DNA of 64,000 nt, from assembly GCA_964420035.1 (NCBI GenBank), contig CAYQQR010000013.1:18484-82483 (forward strand). The letters are read 5' to 3'. Shown here piece after piece: positions 41,193 through 51,000 of this stretch. Position 1 is the stretch's first letter. Each line of letters opens with the position of its first letter. Origin of the DNA: CAYQQR01 sp964420035. Its GTDB lineage: Bacteria > Bacteroidota > Bacteroidia > Bacteroidales > SM23-62. Under the pieces are notes generated by a model that saw only the letters and a list, made by a program, of their open reading frames with translations, was not told where the DNA came from and ran no database searches. Both the position numbers and the translations under genes were made by a program.

Positions 41193-42530
41193 ATGGCCCA
41201 GGAAACCATAGTTGCTTTATTAACGAATCTTTCATTGGAGGAATACCATGAACCGGTGAACAGGTTTATCGGGAACCTTCAACATGCCTGTAACCGGGTG
41301 ATAAAAGATTCTGTCAAAATAGTACCGGGCTCCAATGGACCGGCTGATTACCTCGTTATTCTGGCCGGACCCGGTGAAGGTCCCACCAACGATTTTGCCA
41401 AAGAACTTAATGAGCTATCCATCGGGATGAAAGGTGCCCGGTCCGGTCCCGGCCTGGCGGTTTTTAAAATTCTGATCCGGCCACAGCAAACAAACTGGCC
41501 CGATCCCATTAAGCAAACGATAGAAACCAACATTGGCCTGGATGCTTTCAGCATGAATTCAGGAAAGGAATATTGGACCATTGTCATGGACGTGGCCTAT
41601 TGGATTCATGGTATGATCATTCGCCGCGATGAGAAGAAAAAAGTAAAGATCTTTCTGGCTGAAGTGCCGCCTGAATTAGATCAATGGAAGGAGGAAATAA
41701 AGAGAGACCTTATGGATCGAGGCTTCGGGGTGGAACCATCCTTTTCCCTTAAAGATGATCCCATGTTGGAAGAGACGATACAAAAACTCCTTGAATCGTG
41801 CCAATACTCCATTCATATGTTGGGGCACACTTACGGTGAAAGCTATAAGCAAACCGGAAGGTCCATCAGTGAATGGCAGTCGGTTTTTGTGACCAATTAC
41901 ATTAAGGATAATCCTTCCGGAAAGCTGAACCGGTTATACTGGATACCGCGGGAGCTTGAAGATATTGAAGTCCGGCAGGAACAGTTCATACAATACCTGA
42001 GACAGGAGATTGAAAATCTGCCCCGTACCAAGATCATCCAGTCGCCCCTGGAATTATTCAAGACCTTGATCATTAAACGGATATCGAAAGATGATAAGCT
42101 TGAGGATACAGGAAAGGAAGCCGGCCAACGGAGCCTGTTTTTAATATACGATCCATTAAACGCGGGGAACATTGAAAAAATAAAGAACGCCCTGGACCGT
42201 CAAAACCCGCGTGTCATTGATCAACAATGGCCCGAAGAACACAAGGGCAAAAAGGTTATGCATTATTGGAACATTCTCTCAACCTGTGATGGGGTGGTGA
42301 TATACCAGGGCAAATCAGGAAAAGAATGGTTAAGCAGCAAACTCAAAGATCTTTTAAAAGCACCCGGATTCGGCCGCAAGCAGGCTTTAAGAGCTGTGGT
42401 GGTTGCGAATCCCGCTACCTTGAAAGAAATTCCGGAAAGCATACTTCCCGGTACAGTGGAAACCATATCCCAGAAATCGGAGCAGGTTCCCAAAACACTT
42501 AAAGAATTCACGAAAAAACTATTCGCTTAA
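41193..42530 (+). CDS. Protein with tandem TIR/DUF4062-like domains
   Basis: A 445-residue soluble protein. Middle domain (about 148-290): KVKIFLAEVPPELDQWKEEIKRDL... then QYSIHMLGHTYGES, which fits the TIR/DUF4062-like Rossmann pattern used in bacterial conflict systems. C-terminal domain (about 315-445): SLFLIYDPLN... STCDGVVIYQGKSGKEWLSSKLKDLLKA, a second TIR-like domain of the kind found with STAND ATPases. The first 145 residues also look Rossmannoid (ADYLVILAGPGEGPTNDF). A catalytic glutamate cannot be placed with confidence, so NADase activity is open. The stop is 1 bp before the nSTAND gene, so the pair is almost certainly one functional unit. Confidence 0.65.
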   Translation: MAQETIVALLTNLSLEEYHEPVNRFIGNLQHACNRVIKDSVKIVPGSNGPADYLVILAGPGEGPTNDFAKELNELSIGMKGARSGPGLAVFKILIRPQQTNWPDPIKQTIETNIGLDAFSMNSGKEYWTIVMDVAYWIHGMIIRRDEKKKVKIFLAEVPPELDQWKEEIKRDLMDRGFGVEPSFSLKDDPMLEETIQKLLESCQYSIHMLGHTYGESYKQTGRSISEWQSVFVTNYIKDNPSGKLNRLYWIPRELEDIEVRQEQFIQYLRQEIENLPRTKIIQSPLELFKTLIIKRISKDDKLEDTGKEAGQRSLFLIYDPLNAGNIEKIKNALDRQNPRVIDQQWPEEHKGKKVMHYWNILSTCDGVVIYQGKSGKEWLSSKLKDLLKAPGFGRKQALRAVVVANPATLKEIPESILPGTVETISQKSEQVPKTLKEFTKKLFA

Positions 42531-42531
42531 G

Positions 42532-45500
42532 ATGAATACGGTTGATAAAAAAACACAGGATCGGAGGCAGGCTGATATAGGCAATCCCTTCCCGGGATTA
42601 CGCCCCTTCACCATGGATGAAAGTCACCTGTTCTTCGGTCGCGAAGGACAAAGTGAAGAGGTGCTGCGTTTGCTGAGCGAGCATCGCTTCGTCGCCGTGA
42701 TCGGTGCCTCGGGAAGCGGTAAATCCTCACTGATGTATTGTGGACTGGTACCGACACTTTACGGGGGGTTTATTACAGAAGCCGGTTCGTCCTGGAAGGT
42801 CATCATTACCCGGCCCGGTAACGATCCCATTGATAATCTTGCCCGGACGATTTACCAGGCAAAGATTGATACAGATCCAAAGGTACATGAGGACCTGGAC
42901 ATGATACGGGCCATCATGAGCCGCGGCAGCAGCGGTCTGACAGAGGCCATCCGGGTGAGCGACCTGCATAAGGAACAAAACATCCTGCTGATGATCGACC
43001 AGTTTGAGGAACTGTTTCGTTACAAGGCCAGCAGGAAAGATGAAACGGCCTATAATGTTTCCGAGGCCTTCGTGAAATTGCTGGTTACCGCGGTGGAACA
43101 AAAAGATATCCCCATCTACGCGGTACTGACCATGCGATCGGATTTTATCGGTGAATGTTCACAGTTCCAGGATCTTACCGGCCTGATCAATCAGAGTAAT
43201 TATCTGATCCCCCAGATGACCCGCGAAAATTTCCGCTCGGCCATCACCGGTCCGGTAGCGGTTGGCGGGGCCTCCATCGATCCAAACCTGGTCCAGCAGT
43301 TGATGAACGATGTGGGCGACAATCCCGACCAATTGCCCATATTACAGCATGCCTTGATGCGTACCTGGGAATACTGGGAGGGACAGGAAGATCTTTCCAG
43401 GCCTATAAGTCTGGGTGACTATGAAGCAGTAGGGACCATGTCCCGTGCCCTTTCCGAACATGCCGATGAAGCCTATGAAGAATTGGATGAAAAGGAAAAG
43501 CAGATCTGCGAAAGCATGTTCAAAACCCTTACCGAAAGAGGAGGGGATAACCGTGGGATCAGGCGACCAACACGGATAGAGGTGATTGCACATATTGCCA
43601 AAGCTGAGGTTGAGGATGTCATCCGGGTAATCGAACATTTTCGTGCCCCGGGACGGTCTTTTCTCCTCCCCGCGGCTCATGTTCCCCTGGATAAGGATTC
43701 TGTTATAGATATCTCCCATGAATCCCTCATGCGCGTATGGAACCGTCTGAGCAACTGGGTTGAGGAGGAGGATGATGCTGTTCAGATGTATACCCGGCTG
43801 GCCGAGGCAGCAGAGATGTACCAACAGGGAAAGACCAGTCTGTGGCGACCCCCGGATTTGCAACTGGCCCTGAACTGGAAAACCAAGCAAAAACCTACCC
43901 TTACCTGGGCGGAGCGCTACAATCCGGCCTTCGAACGTGCCATGGTGTTCCTGGAGACCAGCGATAAGGAATTCAAGGCCGAGGAGGAAAACAAGATCAA
44001 ACTTCAGAAGCGCCAGCTGCGCAGAACCAGGATCTTTGCCATTGTGCTGGGTACGGCGGCCATAATTTCCCTGGGAGCTTTTATATACGGGGAAATGCAG
44101 CGGCGGGAAGCTGAGGAAAACAGGCTTCAGGCCGAAGCCAACTCCGAAGAAGCGGAGCGGGAAAGAACCCGGGCCGAGGAACAGGCTGAGATCGCGGAGC
44201 AAAGAAGGCAGGAAGCCGAACAGCAGCGACTGCTGGCTGAAGTCAGAAGGGAAGAAGCCAATGAGCAGCGATTGCTTGCCGAGCAAAATGCAAACGAAGC
44301 ACAGCGTCAATCCATCATTGCACAGCGAAATGCCAGACGTGCCCAGCAACAACAGCGTATAGCCGAAGAGAACGAAGAAGAAGCCAACAAGCAAAAAGTA
44401 CTGGCCGAGGAAGCCAGTGATGAGGCCTTTCGCGGAAGGATGCTCTCCATTGCACAATCAATGGCTGTTAAATCCCTGCAGATTGAAGACAAGGAACTGA
44501 AAGCCCTGCTTGCTTACCAGGCCTATAAATTCAACAAGGAATATCAAGGCATGGAACATCATACAGACATATACTCCGGTTTGTATTCCAGCCTAAAAAG
44601 CCTGAAAGATCCTTCTTATAATGTGTATAAGGGACATACCGACGCGGTAAGGTCGATAGACTTTGCTCCTGGGAGCCGGACCTTTTATACGGCAGGGAGT
44701 GACGGAAGACTGCTAAGATGGAGCCTTAACGACACCAGTCGCCAATACGAACTGGTGATCAACAACAGCCGTGTGAACCGTGTGATCGACGTTTCAGATG
44801 ACGGTCAGTGGCTCGCCTGTGGCACCGATGGACTGGGAATACAACTATTCCGGCTCAATGGGAAGGCATCCGAACCGGCCTATTTCGAGGCCCATCGCAA
44901 CCAGGTCAGGGACCTTGTTTTCCACCCGGACAATAAAAGCATGTTATCGGCCGGCGTGGATGGCTCGGTACTCTTATGGACCCTGCAATCCGGGAAGCAG
45001 GAAAAGATAGGCTCTTTTGAATCCGAGGTCCAGTCGATTGCCGTATCACGCGAGGGCGATCAGATTGCCATAGGACTCCGGGAAGGTTTAATCCTGACCC
45101 TTGACCTGGAATCCCGGAAGGCGGATACTTTGTACCGGAGTAATGCCAAAAGGATCCTTGCCCTGGCATACAATAAGGACGGGTCCATTCTTGCCAGCGG
45201 TGAACTGAACGGTAGTGTGAAAGTGTGGAACCTGGATAATTCAGAATTGATCGTTGACCTGCCCGGCCATGATACGAGGATCACAGATATTGTATTCAAC
45301 GAAGACAGCAAATTAATGGCCTCATCATCCATAGACGGAAAGATCTATCTGTGGGAAACAGAGAACCTGAACAACCAGCCCGTTGTCATGGAAGATAACG
45401 GGGGATTTGTCTTCTCCCTGGCATTCAGTCCGGACGGAAGGTCCATCGTTACCGGGAGCAACGAGGAAAATCGTTTGATCGCACGGCCTACCACTACCGT

Positions 45501-45639
45501 GCAACTCGCTCAAATGATCTGTGGATTAATCGACAGGAACATGACCCGGAAGGAGTGGGAAACCTATGCAGGAGCCGATGTTCCTTATGAAGAAACCTGT
45601 CCATCCCCCAGAGTTATTAAAGTCACCAAACAAGAATAA
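42532..45639 (+). CDS. nSTAND1 ATPase with transmembrane helix, coiled coil and WD40 propeller
   Basis: A 1035-residue NLR-like protein. The nSTAND1 signature NPFPGLRPF precedes HLFFGRE; Walker A GASGSGKSS (Lys64) and Walker B ILLMIDQFEELF (Asp156) are intact. A winged-helix region follows to about 480. A single transmembrane helix lies at about 501-520, then an Ala/Glu/Arg/Gln coiled coil (about 523-645) and seven WD40 repeats (about 690-1010), one full propeller, with blades such as GHTDAVRSIDFAPG, GHDTRITDIVFNED and NGGFVFSLAFSPDG. So the ATPase should be cytoplasmic and the sensor propeller on the other side of the membrane, unusual for STAND proteins, which are generally soluble. Directly follows the TIR-like gene. 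Confidence 0.85.
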   Translation: MNTVDKKTQDRRQADIGNPFPGLRPFTMDESHLFFGREGQSEEVLRLLSEHRFVAVIGASGSGKSSLMYCGLVPTLYGGFITEAGSSWKVIITRPGNDPIDNLARTIYQAKIDTDPKVHEDLDMIRAIMSRGSSGLTEAIRVSDLHKEQNILLMIDQFEELFRYKASRKDETAYNVSEAFVKLLVTAVEQKDIPIYAVLTMRSDFIGECSQFQDLTGLINQSNYLIPQMTRENFRSAITGPVAVGGASIDPNLVQQLMNDVGDNPDQLPILQHALMRTWEYWEGQEDLSRPISLGDYEAVGTMSRALSEHADEAYEELDEKEKQICESMFKTLTERGGDNRGIRRPTRIEVIAHIAKAEVEDVIRVIEHFRAPGRSFLLPAAHVPLDKDSVIDISHESLMRVWNRLSNWVEEEDDAVQMYTRLAEAAEMYQQGKTSLWRPPDLQLALNWKTKQKPTLTWAERYNPAFERAMVFLETSDKEFKAEEENKIKLQKRQLRRTRIFAIVLGTAAIISLGAFIYGEMQRREAEENRLQAEANSEEAERERTRAEEQAEIAEQRRQEAEQQRLLAEVRREEANEQRLLAEQNANEAQRQSIIAQRNARRAQQQQRIAEENEEEANKQKVLAEEASDEAFRGRMLSIAQSMAVKSLQIEDKELKALLAYQAYKFNKEYQGMEHHTDIYSGLYSSLKSLKDPSYNVYKGHTDAVRSIDFAPGSRTFYTAGSDGRLLRWSLNDTSRQYELVINNSRVNRVIDVSDDGQWLACGTDGLGIQLFRLNGKASEPAYFEAHRNQVRDLVFHPDNKSMLSAGVDGSVLLWTLQSGKQEKIGSFESEVQSIAVSREGDQIAIGLREGLILTLDLESRKADTLYRSNAKRILALAYNKDGSILASGELNGSVKVWNLDNSELIVDLPGHDTRITDIVFNEDSKLMASSSIDGKIYLWETENLNNQPVVMEDNGGFVFSLAFSPDGRSIVTGSNEENRLIARPTTTVQLAQMICGLIDRNMTRKEWETYAGADVPYEETCPSPRVIKVTKQE

Positions 45640-45646
45640 GTCAACC

Positions 45647-46732
45647 ATGCAGCCCCAAAGTCAATATCTTGTAAAGCTCAAGACATCAATATGCTTGATA
45701 CTGCTATGTGCTTTCTCTCACAATCTCCGGGGACAGCAGGAAGAATGCTCCTTTGTTTTGCGGGAAGCACAGAACCTGTATAATCAGGGTCTTATAGAGG
45801 AGATACCCGGAATGCTCCAAAACTGCCTGCGCGGTGGTTTTACCAAAGAAGAAAGACAGCAGGCCTATAAACTCATCATCTTTTCCTGTTTGTTCGATAA
45901 CGACAAGGAAGCCGCTGAAGAGGCCATGCTGAACTTCCTGAGACGCTATCCTGAATACCGGATCACTCCTACCGATCCTGTTGAATTTGTTTACCTGTAC
46001 GAGTCCTATAAAACCAATCCCGTTTTTAACTACGGATTATTTGGCGGTTTGAATCTAAGTCATGGTACAATAGTATACCGGGTTCCCACCCTTTCGAACA
46101 TCCAGTATGATTATGTACCGGTCGCCCCAGGATTCCATGCAGGATTGAAATTTGATTATTACCTGGGTACACGCTGGTATCTCAGCCTGGAGCCTATGTT
46201 CATGCAAACCAGGCACACCTTCAGCTATGAAGATGAAATACAGATCAATTTCGCGGTGGTTGAGTATGAAGAGACCCAGACCGGAATAGCCCTGCCCCTT
46301 TCAGTAGCATGGGACCTGAGGGAAGGAAGCTTCATACCCTTTATCCGCCTGGGTGGACAGGTTCAGTATTTACTGACTTCCGGTATCGATCCCAAGATCA
46401 ACATTTATGATATTGCCGACAGAACCCCAAGAATAGAGCAAAATGCCACGGATATCGATAACAGTACCATCAGAAAGAGTTTTTATTATGCTGCTTTTGC
46501 CGGTGCGGGGACCAAGCTTAAAATTCCGAAAGGTCATTTCTTCCTCGACATTCGTTACAACTTCAGTTTTACTGAGGTTTTGTCTGTCCGGGAAGACCGG
46601 TATTATGATGAACCTGGAGTCCAGGACCTTGTATGGTTCGACCTTCTTGCTGATTCTGACTACAGGCTTAACAATGTTCTTTTTACCATAGGCTACGTTC
46701 ATTCCTTCTATAATCCCAAAAAGATCCGATAA
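45647..46732 (+). CDS. Outer-membrane beta-barrel with N-terminal helical region
   Basis: A 361-residue exported protein. ATG at 45647, 7 bp after the nSTAND stop, gives a signal peptide (about 1-25, ending LRGQQ); an earlier in-frame ATG at 45566 would overlap the previous gene by 74 bp. Residues about 28-110 are helical with a TPR-like feel (REAQNLYNQGLIEEIPGMLQNCL... EAAEEAMLNFLRRYPEY). The rest is an eight-strand-type barrel (GLFGGLNLSHG, FHAGLKFDYYLG, YLSLEPMFMQTRHTF ... NNVLFTIGYVHSF). Similar barrels are common at ends of Bacteroidota sensing operons. Next gene begins after 1 bp. Confidence 0.72.
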   Translation: MQPQSQYLVKLKTSICLILLCAFSHNLRGQQEECSFVLREAQNLYNQGLIEEIPGMLQNCLRGGFTKEERQQAYKLIIFSCLFDNDKEAAEEAMLNFLRRYPEYRITPTDPVEFVYLYESYKTNPVFNYGLFGGLNLSHGTIVYRVPTLSNIQYDYVPVAPGFHAGLKFDYYLGTRWYLSLEPMFMQTRHTFSYEDEIQINFAVVEYEETQTGIALPLSVAWDLREGSFIPFIRLGGQVQYLLTSGIDPKINIYDIADRTPRIEQNATDIDNSTIRKSFYYAAFAGAGTKLKIPKGHFFLDIRYNFSFTEVLSVREDRYYDEPGVQDLVWFDLLADSDYRLNNVLFTIGYVHSFYNPKKIR

Positions 46733-46733
46733 A

Positions 46734-47945
46734 ATGTCCAGTCCTGTATTTCGAAAAATCCCTGGTATCCTTCTGACCGTTTTGATATTTACGGCATGTG
46801 ATCAGGACGAGATTGCTCCCGATCAAAAGGATGCATTCATTCGTTTCTATGCTGCCGGATACCTTGACGACCGGGGTGCTGTAGCTAAAGAAAGGCCGGA
46901 TGGCGGATATGTGATCCTGGGTACGGCACAAAATGTATTCGGTGAGGAAAGACATAGCGATCTTTGGCTGGTCCTTACGGATGAGTATGGAATAGAACTG
47001 GACGGAACCCCGAACCTGGTCGGGACAGAAGAAAATGAAGAGGCCATTGACCTGCTCGTGGACCAGGACGGTTATGTTATTGCAGGTTGCCGCGGTGACG
47101 AGGAAGAAAACAGTCTGGATCTCTATATTGTCAAGACCGACCTTCAGGGGAATACCTTGTGGGAACAGGTAATCGACCTGGACGGCAATGACCGGGTAAG
47201 CAGCATCATTCATGCCGAGGATGCAGGTTATATCGTGTCGGGTTATAAATCACCCGGTAACGGTAGCTATACCTCCGGTGTTTTGCTCAAGCTTGATTCC
47301 GACGGTTCCCCGCTTGATACCATCACCATCGAATTGACCAATCCATCGCTGGATCAGCTTGATGTTAAACTGAACCAGGTCCTGAACCGGGATGGCCGGG
47401 TCATTACCGTAGGAAGCGGAGCCATATCAGCCGGTCTTACCCTGCCTTACGGGATCAATACTTCCTTTACGGCACAGGTAGGTACACCCAACAGCTTATC
47501 CGACATTTCCGGGAAAGCCGTGGATATGGTTTATATCGGTGACAGCACGGTATGTACCTTGAGCGCCGTAAATCAGGGCGGACCCAAGGTGCTGGTTTCC
47601 CTGGTATCTTATGCCCGGGGGGATATTAAACCTGTAAAAGGAGCATCAAACGTTCTGGCTCTGGGGAACGGCAGTTTTTTCCCCACATCCATTTGTACGA
47701 CCTTGCAGGATGGTTATGCCATTACCGGGACCCGCAGGATTGGAACAAACGAAGATATTTTCCTGGTGCTGCTGGATTCCGGGCTCAATGTGCTTGTAAC
47801 CAAATATTTCGGTCAGACCGGCGACCAACAAGGCAGCCATATCGAAAGACTTGAAGATGGGAGTCTGCTGATATGCGGATCCAACAGTTTCGAGGATAAT
47901 GGCATGGCAGCCTTGATAAAAACAGGCCCCGGGGGCGAAATTTAA
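46734..47945 (+). CDS. Lipoprotein with beta-propeller-like repeats
   Basis: A 403-residue lipoprotein: lipobox FTAC with Cys22. The mature part has repeats of the type DGGYVILGT, DGYVIAGC, DAGYIVSGY, DGYAITGT, DGSLLICGS, each followed by a strand ending LWLVLTDEYG or LYIVKTDLQGN, which indicates a surface beta-propeller. Asp residues after the lipid Cys (CDQDE) may act as a surface export signal of the Bacteroidota lipoprotein kind. Function unknown; its place between an outer-membrane barrel and a T9SS protein suggests a cell-surface complex. Confidence 0.7.
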   Translation: MSSPVFRKIPGILLTVLIFTACDQDEIAPDQKDAFIRFYAAGYLDDRGAVAKERPDGGYVILGTAQNVFGEERHSDLWLVLTDEYGIELDGTPNLVGTEENEEAIDLLVDQDGYVIAGCRGDEEENSLDLYIVKTDLQGNTLWEQVIDLDGNDRVSSIIHAEDAGYIVSGYKSPGNGSYTSGVLLKLDSDGSPLDTITIELTNPSLDQLDVKLNQVLNRDGRVITVGSGAISAGLTLPYGINTSFTAQVGTPNSLSDISGKAVDMVYIGDSTVCTLSAVNQGGPKVLVSLVSYARGDIKPVKGASNVLALGNGSFFPTSICTTLQDGYAITGTRRIGTNEDIFLVLLDSGLNVLVTKYFGQTGDQQGSHIERLEDGSLLICGSNSFEDNGMAALIKTGPGGEI

Positions 47946-48017
47946 CATCTGCTCAATGCAACACAGTTTTTTTAAAAATAGTCATAAAAATATGCCCGGA
48001 TTATAATGCCGACCGCC

Positions 48018-51000
48018 ATGAAAAAATTTATTTTCTCGCTCTTCTTACTGGGAATCATCCTGCCCTTTAATCTAACAGGGCAATCGGCTTCCCTGACCAA
48101 CATAAGCAACTTCGATGAGCTCAATCTGGATGATGCCAGCTTCACTTATGAGGTGGCCAACGATACCATTACCGATAGCCTCACCCTTGCCACGAGCGAC
48201 TTCAGCTTGATCAATGCCCCTTCAGGTCTCGGCATTGAGTCGGTCGATAACATGTCTACATTCGCGGTGACTCTTTCCCTGCAGTTCGATCGCGAGGATT
48301 TTGATTCGGATGTGACCGATTTCAAGGTCAGACTGGATGCAGCAAAGCTGAAGATCAGTTCCTCCGGTCTGGAATCTTCTTCTGCAACCATTACGGCCTA
48401 CGACGAATCGGCCAATATTTCACCCGATGTAGCCCTGAATGAAAACAACCTGAATACGAATTTCGTTACCCTGACCTTAACAGACGAAAGTTTTGTCGAT
48501 CACAGCAATCTGAGCAGTGCGGATTTCACCCTGAGAAACGTTCCGGGCCTTTCCATTGAAAGCATTACCAATACATCAACTACATCTGCACGGATCAACC
48601 TGGATTATGACGGTACCGATTTTGACAGCGACATTACAAATTTCTACATTGAGATCAGGCAGGAAGCACTGGTTCAGTCCACAGCAACCCTGTCTACCAA
48701 CCAGCTTACCGTAACAGCGGTTGTGGAACCCTCATCTGCAACAGCAACACCCGACCAGCCCCTGGAGGAATTTACCCTGGACGGCCGGACCCTGACCATT
48801 CAGCTTTTTGAAGACAGTTTTGTCGATCACACCCAACTGCAAAGCAGCGATTTTGAATTGCTGGGAGAGCCTGGCGGACTGTCGGTCGGATCGCTGGGGA
48901 CGACAACATCCACTTCCGCGGTGCTGAACCTGAGCTTTGACGGTACCGATTTTGACAACGACAGGAGCAATTTCAGGGTGGGCATCCGGCATGAAGAATT
49001 GGTCAACAAAAGCGGATCCGATCTGGAGACCTCCCCGTCCTTGTTCATTGATGCCCGGGTGGAGCCCAATATTACAGACGTGGATATTCCCAATACCCCG
49101 ATGAAAGTGGGCGATATGGTTAATGTGACCATCACCGTGAATAATGATCAGGGGGATGTTTACACCCTTCAGAGCGGTACCATCGGCGGATTTACTGTGG
49201 AAAACCTTCAAAGGGAGTCTCCAGTAGAGTACTCTGCCAGTTTTGAAGTTACTGAAGGAGGAAACGATTATGCATCATGGCAAAGCATACCGGTCAGTTT
49301 GAGACTCAAGCTCGGCTCTGTAAACGGGAACCTTTATACCGGCCCGATTAGCCAGTCGAATGATCCAATCGATGCCAACTCTCCGGGTACGGCCAATGAC
49401 CTGACCGTACAGTCAGGCGGCACCAAGCATATTGGGAGCGGCATAACTTATTACGCGAGTTTTTCCGATGCAGACAAGGAACTGGATCTGTCTCTTACGA
49501 ACGATTCGGAGATTGGAGGCGTACCGTCAAATCGCTTCAGTGTAAATGGTCTGTCTGGAGGCAGCACTTATGTCCTCAGTTATACGGTTAATGAGGGGGA
49601 TCAGGACGTTGCCATGGGCGCCCTGACCGGCAGCCTCAAATTCAAGGATGAAGCCGGAAATACCGGTCCTGCCTTCACAGCCATCAATATCCCCAATCTG
49701 GCCATTGATGCCAACCCACCCCATATTAACAATGTGGTGGTTTCTTCAACCGACCAGATACTTGCCATTGGTGATTCGGTGGTTATGACCATCACGGCTA
49801 CAGAGACCGGCCTGACGGTGGATGACGATACCAGGGTCAATAATGTATTTGTTACGGAAGACAATGTACGCTTCAGTGAGATCGGAGGCAATCAGTACCG
49901 GTTATCCTATACCGTTGAAGCCGGGGATCAGAACGTGAGCCGGGGCAACCTCCAGATTCGTGTGATATTGATTGATCCGGCAGGAAACAAGAATTCAGCA
50001 TACACCAACCTGGCTTCCAACGATGTGTCCATAAGTACCAATATTCCCGCTGTTACCTTGTCGCTTAACACCAATGAGATTTGCCGTGGTGATTCGGTGA
50101 AGTTGATCTTTTCTCCTTCATCCGGGCAGGAACCTTATGAGATCGATTATTTTGACGGCTCCAATACCTACACCCTAAGCAATATCCCGGAATCCGGTAA
50201 GGAAATATGGGTCAGGCCCCTTGTTGATACCGATTACAGGATTACCCGCGTTACCGACCTTACTGAAAACGTGAATACCACTCCGGGAACCATCCGCGAC
50301 CTTACGGTGAAGGACCTGCCGGATGTCAACATTACCGGGCTTTTATCCACCTATAGCAATGACAGTGCGACCATTCCATTAAATGGGAAAGGGACCCCTA
50401 TAGGGGGTTCCTTCAGTGGTCCCGGCGTAATTGAACCTGAAAATGATGTTTATCTTTTCCGTCCCGACATTGCAGGCGTGGAAAACTCGCCGCATGACAT
50501 TGTCTATACGGTTACGGAAAACGGATGTACCAACAAAGCCGTGAAAACGGTGAATGTAATCATCGCTCTGGCAGAGATCGAATTTGAGCGTGATGTGGCC
50601 TGCTATTATGAAGACGGGTTCATGGTAACCGGCTCCAACCAGGTGAACCAGCCGGGAACCTTGTCAATCAGTCCCAGTGTACCCGGGGGGTTCCAGATGA
50701 TCAATACCGATACGGCTTTGATCAACCCGGCCGCCTATAACCTGGATCGGACCGAGTTTTTTGAAGTAACCTACAGTTATATCGATACCAGCGGCGCCCC
50801 CTTTTCCATAACAGAAAATATTGAGGTTGAATACCTGGATCCTCCGGTGATCATCAATCCGCTTGATGATACTGAATTATGTAATAATGTGCCTCCCTTT
50901 GCCATCAATGGGAACTATCCCAACCAGGCTGTCTTCTCCGGCCCCGGTGTGACGGGTGATGGGGTTGGAGGATTTAAATTTGACCCGGCACTGGCCCCGG

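Noticed and set aside
43342..44457. Long open frame on the minus strand (371 codons) inside the nSTAND gene
   Set aside because: It is the shadow of the repetitive Glu/Ala/Arg codons of the coiled coil; composition is unlike a protein family and it has no start signal.
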